The translations under genes and the position numbers were made by a program. This document shows positions 58,976 through 64,000 of a stretch of 64,000 nucleotides of DNA, piece by piece. Each line of letters begins with the position of its first letter. The stretch's first letter is position 1. The notes below the pieces were generated by a model. That model was not told the origin of the DNA, did no database searches, and worked only from the letters and a program-made list of their open reading frames with translations. Origin of the DNA: Gnetum montanum (taxonomy: Eukaryota > Streptophyta > Gnetopsida > Gnetales > Gnetaceae); NCBI GenBank assembly GCA_015680685.1, contig MNCI01006929.1, positions 349,599 through 413,598 of the forward strand. Direction: 5' to 3'.

Positions 58976-59773
58976 TGATGGGACGCGATATCGCATCCTC
59001 ATTGCAATATTGCGTACGCAATGTATCATACGTGATATCACAGTCCACCACCATTTCTATAAATAAGAAGTGGCTCTCCCTTGTTTTTGAGTTTTAGGCC
59101 TAGACTGTAGTAAAAATTTGGCAGTTTTTCCTATCTAGAGATAGAATAATTTCCATGTGCCCGTAGTAGGAGTTCCAAAGTGAACAGATCTTTATTCAAG
59201 TAAATATTGTACCTGAACACAAGTTTGTGTACGAAAATAAAGACGAACTTCTTGGATAAACCTTACAGTGCATGGACTAAGCTAAATAGGACTTTATTTA
59301 TTGTTAATGTTTAAATGTTTTATTAGCTCATTAAATCTCTCTCAACCCTTCTCTCCTAGTTAAGTGCATTTAGTACGACTGCTTCGAGCACGTGCGTTAC
59401 GCTTGGTAATCCCAGCAACGAATAGCGTTTGGTAATCCCAGAAGGTTGCATTGGTTCAGGGTGTGAACGGTAAGTGGGAATGGATACTGATGCTAGGTTA
59501 ATTAAGGCTTAGTTAGTTAGTTAAAGTTAGTTAATTAGTCTCTTCACCCTTCACCTCATTAACATAGGAGATAAAACAGAAAAGATATAAAAATCATATA
59601 CCTTAGACTTACTTATCCATACAAAAATACAAGTAAGTCTGGGAAGATAACGAACAATTAACATTAAGTGTTCCATGAGGTGTGTAGGCACTTAGTCTGC
59701 AGAGTTCGACCAGATCATGCGTGTAATGCTCGTATTCGTATGGTTGAGTGTAGGGGTACCTCGCCGCTCATCA
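58976..59773 (+). mobile_element. 5' LTR of H
   Basis: 798 bases, tgatgggacgcgat...cgctcatca. The U3 is very short (about 85 bases before the TATA box ctataaataag at 59060) and holds four palindromes. Beyond it come gaacagatctttattc, the cttggtaatccc repeats (59403, 59431) and the ggggtacctcgcc end shared with A. Confidence 0.88.
58985..59041. promoter_or_regulatory. Cluster of four perfect palindromes in the H U3
   Basis: gcgatatcgc (58985-58994), attgcaat (59001-59008), attgcgtacgcaat (59009-59022) and gtgatatcac (59032-59041) stand within 57 bases, directly upstream of the TATA box. Such sites suit dimeric DNA-binding proteins. The protein is unknown. Confidence 0.65.
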
Positions 59774-59774
59774 T

Positions 59775-59792
59775 TGGCGCCATTACCTGGGA
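59775..59792 (+). promoter_or_regulatory. Primer binding site of H, tRNA-Asp
   Basis: tggcgccattacctggga matches the complement of plant tRNA-Asp at 15 of 18 positions; it is the best preserved of the four sites. Confidence 0.88.
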
Positions 59793-59919
59793 CTAAGTTG
59801 TTTGTGCGCTAAGTGGAACATAGGAAATCATCCACATCATTGGGAAGCTTAAACAAATCCTTAGGGTTAATTAGAAGAAAATTTGAATAATGGTTAATTA
59901 GCACACCGAATAAGACATA

Positions 59920-62900
59920 ATGTCTTTTTCTTTGAACAAGAGAACTTCACCGCCTAGGGATCACACTAGTGATAGTTGGCGACACCAAACACATAACCAA
60001 AAACTAGCAATTCCTTAACAGTATCGGGTGGTATATAATCATCATGATGAGTATATGCCCGATTTTACCTTTATCCTTCATCAGGATGAACAACTGCGTT
60101 GGAGAGACTTGCAAGGTAACATAGTGTTACCTCGAGATCAGGCAGTCCTTAACATGCTTCTTCGTGCTCTTGCATAGATAGGCATGATGGAATTATACGC
60201 TAAATATGTTGCCAAAGATTATGACATAAGGAATTACCATCCCATGGCAGCGCAACATCTAAGGAACTTGCGGTAGGAGAGTCACCATACATCATTGAAG
60301 GACAAAGGGGTCCTGCACGTCCTAAGTGAAATTGGAGACGGTGAACCAATTATAACCGATTCTCCATCAAATAATGTTCCCCCTCCTCACAATGGTGAGG
60401 AGGTAGGGTATCAGAACCTCCACTCCACAATTCACAACCCTGGTTCTGATCCCCATGAACACCAAGTGTTCACTAAGGGAACAAAAACACATGATAAGGA
60501 TGAGCATTCGGATCGTCATCATGATCGAGGCCGTAGCCACCAAAGAGAAGGTAAGAAACATTGTCATGGTGATGGTTCCCCTTCTTCTTCCCCTTCATCA
60601 CATCATTCACCCTCTCCTTCCACATTAGAATGTAATCACAAAGAGCACAATGGTGAGGATAAGGGTAAGCAAAATGAGAGACCTTGACGAGAGAGTCGAG
60701 AGCGAGGACAAGGGAATTCTAGAGAGTTTAGGCGTGGAAAAAGGGAAGGTAGGGAACCACGTAGGCATCACAGATGCCATGAAGGAAATGACAATGATGA
60801 ACCTCTACTTTCCATCCAAAGTATGTTAGACATTACGGAGGCAGTTAGAATACCTACAAGGCACCAAAAAGATAGCTGGATCAAGAGACTAGACATGAAT
60901 AATATCCCACGATTTGAGGGGGGATACAATGCTAATCTGCAAAATCACTTAAAAGAATTCCACGATGCCAGCACCTTGCAAAATTTTGAAAAAGAGTGGC
61001 ATAAGTTAAAGTTGTTTCCTAAGACACTCATAAAAGAAGCAGAGAGTTGGTACTAGTCCATAGAGCCGAAAACCATTAGGATGTAGAGTACAATGCTAGA
61101 ATTGTTTAACGATAAATACCAAACGTACTCTAGAGTGTCCAACCTGCATAAGAAGATCCAAGGATGGAAGAATGGTAATTATGAACCCTTGGATGCTGCC
61201 ATGGGTCAATATTATGCATTGCTACATCATTGCCTGGGCCATGGTTATGCACAATGGGATCAACTCTGCCACCTCGTAGATGGGATAAGACATGAAACTA
61301 GGAGAACCCTTGGGACATATGCCCAAGGGAGATTATCTGAACTTAGGACCCATGAAATTCATTGATTGTTGAAGCAAGTAGCTAAAGAAGAAGGGGAGCT
61401 ATGGAAAAGAGAAAGTGCGGAAGAATATAACCGCGATCCTTCCCTCTGAAAGAGGGGAGTGAGATTCTGTGATGAAGAGGATGAGTCACCACTCAAAGAG
61501 TTGGTGGATAGAAAAACCTTACCACTTCAGAATTTAACAATGGAAGTATCGGCTAAGGTTGATGAGATATGGAGCTTCTTAGATAGTAAAATTGAAACTG
61601 TCCTAAAGATTATAGAGGAGTCTAAGGAGGAACAAAGTAGTGACCATGATAAGAAAAAGTGGAGAGATTCAGGCCATGCACATGAGAAGGGTAAGGGAAA
61701 AATGACTATCATTGATGAAGTTGTGGATTATGACACAGACAATGACAGTGGATGTGAGATTTGCCAATATGACCATCCTAAGGGATGTTGCCTAATAATC
61801 TCATATCTGCAATAGTCTAGGGTGTATGCACTCAACCCAAGACTTAACAGATGGCAAACACCTCATCAGTTACCTTATTCCCAAAGTAACCCAAGGTAGT
61901 TCCACCAACCGTTAACATATTATCCAAGTGGAACTCTACCACAACCTATCGGACAACCCCAGCAGTAGCAACACCCACAACCATGGGGGATGCCACTGCC
62001 TAGACAACAATACCCTTACTAGCAACCAAACCCATATGGCTATTACGTACAGTAGCCAGTTTCTCCAATTGACTCTATGGGTCACGCAACCCCAGAACGT
62101 CACTACCAAGTTTGGGAGTATTTTAGGACTCATTCTCCTACGGAAGACGCAACACATGCATACCATCCTCTGAATCCATCCACCACTCTTACGCCAGTAG
62201 TTCCACTACCACCTACTCCAATGATGCAAGGGAAACTCCCCACTCAACCGTAGCAACGTAATGCTATGAGAGCTGTAAACCTTCAACCCACAGCTGGTTC
62301 TAACAACTATACAAAGAAAAGACCTTTCTTTAGAACCAGGAGTCCAAACAAACTTTCACAACCACAAGCGATTGAGTCTATGAACACTCCTCCAACAAAT
62401 AAGGTTTTAGAGCTTCCTTCAAAACAACAACAAAGCTCAACGCACATGGTTATGTTAACACATACTGTTATTAACTGGATCAATGTGGGCCACCTTTCCA
62501 GGAAATTCTCTAATCTAGAAATCCCCCTAATTTATCTCCAGGTTGCTGGGAATGAACCTCATAAGACTCTTCTTAACTCAGGTTCTGGAGTCAACCTAAT
62601 CTCACGAGAAATGTATAAAGCCTGGAATCTGCCTCCACTTAAGAAGAGTGATATTCAACTAGAGCTAGTTGACCAGTTCATCACCATTCCCTTGGGATTG
62701 GTGGAAGACATCATTACCACTATGTGTGGTTGGTCATACCCAACTGATTTCCTGGTGATAGAAGTCAACAGCAACAAATGAGACTTCCTAATTATAATGG
62801 GAAGGGCATGGATAAGTACAATAGATGCATGTCTAGGAATCCGTGATCTTTCCTTCAAAATATCTAAGGTAAACATTTATGGAAAGATTGAGAAGAAGAA

Positions 62901-63282
62901 AGTTCCATGCATCACATACAGTGACTCAGAGGGTGGTGACATGGAGGAATGCTTAGCATCTCCTACATGCAACTAGTGTGCCCAAGAAACTTAGATACAA
63001 AGATGCTTGTATGTAGCAACCACACAACAAGAGAACATCGAGTGGTTGGCAACTGATCAAGAGTGCAGCCCACCAACATGCATAGAAAAAACTGGGGGAA
63101 CAACTTGCACCCATAACGAAAGTATAGATACATTGGAATATGAGCGTCACCAACTTCCAACCCTTAACCTGAAAACATCAATCGAGAGAAGTTGGACACT
63201 TTTAAAAAATTCAAATAGGCATTCATTATTTTGGATTTCTCCCTTTCCATTCAGTCATGGGGGAGATGGCCACCTATGCTAA
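59920..63282 (+). pseudogene. Gag-protease frame of H, with in-frame loss of pol
   Basis: One frame (1120 codons) from ATG 59920 to TAA 63280 without a single shift. Order: N-terminal part with YMPDFTFILHQDEQLRW, a Ser/His/Arg-rich hinge (60480-60780), the capsid domain (60880-61365; WIKRLDMNNIPRFEGG, KLKLFPKTLIKEAESWY), and a coiled stretch (61500-61640). Next are the zinc motif GCEICQYDHPKGCC (61750-61791), the Pro/Gln/Tyr linker, and the protease (62520-62930; LLNSGSGVNLIS with Asp changed to Asn, LVEDIITTMCGWSYPTDFLV, MGRAWISTI). It ends with 20 residues that match the end of A pol. Seventeen in-frame stops: 12 TAG, 4 TGA, 1 TAA. Confidence 0.85.
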
Positions 63283-63440
63283 TCATTTGAGGCCCTCAGT
63301 TCTTTTAAGTTTTTGTTTTACACATTTTGTTTTAATCGTTTTTGTTTTACACATTTTTGTTTTACAAATTTCTTTAACTTTTCTTTTTTTTGTTTTACAA
63401 CCTCATTCATACTTTTCAATTTCTTGTGTGTGTTATCTAT
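63255..63440 (+). repeat. Polypurine-like tract and T-rich repeat of H
   Basis: atgggggagatgg at 63256-63268 is followed by several copies of ttttgttttacacatt (63311-63370), G-poor. It corresponds to the same arrangement in A and F. Confidence 0.6.
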
Positions 63441-64000
63441 CTTGTAAGTTTGTCACCTAATAAGTGTTCTTAATGATGGTATGAACTATTTTTCTATTGG
63501 TTGCTAATGTTTGGTTTTTACCTTTAAGTCATGATGTTGATACTAAGGTATGGTTCTTTTGATATAGTAGGAAATGAGTTCACTTCATTCATACATCCAT
63601 AAATTTCTATGGTCTCTTTTGGCTTGGAAATGTATAGTCCCTTTCTAAATAAGAATTATCAACGAATCGGTGATTGGGCATTTCTCAAACTAAGGAAGGA
63701 CTCAAGGATTGAAAAGGGTTTGGCTTCAAAGGAATTTGATGCATTTTTGTTGGCCATTCTCTTGGGTGCTTGGATGTTTTCTTCTTGAGTTTTCTTACCG
63801 TTTCGATGTTACTTAATTATCAGGAAGCTAAGAAAATAAAAATAAAAAATTCTTTGCATGGTGTGGTTCTCACGCATAAATACATAAAAAAAATAGTGAG
63901 AATTCAAAGCACACCCCTTAGATGAAATAATCATTTGGACTATAGGCACTGGTTATGGAACTAAAATAAAAATGTTCCTCCTAAGTAAGGCCCTTCTTGC
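63441..64000 (+). other. 3' non-coding region of H, cut by window end
   Basis: Matches the A 3' region (for example gtgtggttctcac...gtgagaattcaaagcacacccctta near 63860-63920 and 34380-34510). No coding frame. Confidence 0.55.

Larger units (their letters stand above)
58976..64000 (+). mobile_element. Athila-type gag-protease element H, 3' end outside window
   Basis: Starts TGATG at 58976 after flank gggtt. It has an LTR, primer site, one long gag-protease frame (59920-63282) and a 3' non-coding region that runs off the window. RT, RNase H and integrase are absent. The frame of H continues in phase from protease into the last residues of pol (SLFWISPFPFSHGGDGHLC), so the loss is an in-frame deletion. 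It is the best-preserved Athila-type copy here. Confidence 0.85.

Noticed and set aside
61936-62166. Minus-strand frame in H
   Set aside because: Shadow of the Pro/Gln/Tyr-rich linker of H gag-protease.

Overview
The window is plant nuclear DNA that consists almost entirely of old, nested LTR retrotransposons. No intact host gene, rRNA, functional tRNA or CRISPR array is visible. The plant lineage is inferred from Ty3/gypsy elements of the Athila type (tRNA-Asp primer site, Athila-like protease and integrase) and the Tat/Ogre type (second RNase H, C..H...GH gag motif). The AT-rich sequence, the very long nested elements and the heavy decay without removal fit a large slow-turnover genome such as a gymnosperm. 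That last step is inference, not proof.

Layout. A minus-strand LTR fragment (J1, 1-771) leads into the remains of a Tat-type element on the + strand (E). E gag (about 1640-2806) was split by Athila-type element F (2807-44719, target duplication gtctt/gtctc) and resumes in frame at 44720, followed by E protease (to about 46650) and an antisense spliced gene (47392-50809). Inside the 5' LTR of F sits Athila-type element A (3406-36587). Inside the gag of A sits a 23.6 kb Tat-type element B on the minus strand (5027-28595). Inside an exon of an antisense gene carried by B sits D (16680-19801), a 3.1 kb solo-LTR-like insertion with a perfect gtatc duplication. The nest is therefore E > F > A > B > D. 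After E come a tRNA-Asp-like sequence, a second minus-strand LTR fragment (J2), Athila-type element G (51837 to about 55650), an unclassified 1.8 kb stretch, the RNase H-integrase remnant of a third Ty3/gypsy lineage (I, 57480-58975), and Athila-type element H (58976 to beyond the window end).

How the parts relate. A keeps gag, protease, a deleted RT, RNase H and integrase. H, and apparently F, are gag-protease elements that lack RT-RNase H-integrase. They look like non-autonomous partners of A-like elements. H keeps one uninterrupted frame from 59920 to 63282, broken only by point-mutation stops.

The most unusual feature is in the two Tat-type elements. Both B (minus) and E (plus) carry, between protease and RT (or directly after protease where RT is lost), a multi-exon gene on the strand opposite to gag-pol. 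In B its first exons resemble an FCP1/NIF-type HAD phosphatase domain that has lost its catalytic aspartates. Exon 3 resembles the plant transposon-associated domain seen in additional ORFs of some LTR elements, and the 3' exons are coiled-coil-like and acidic. Introns can survive retrotransposition there because the genomic RNA is antisense to this gene.
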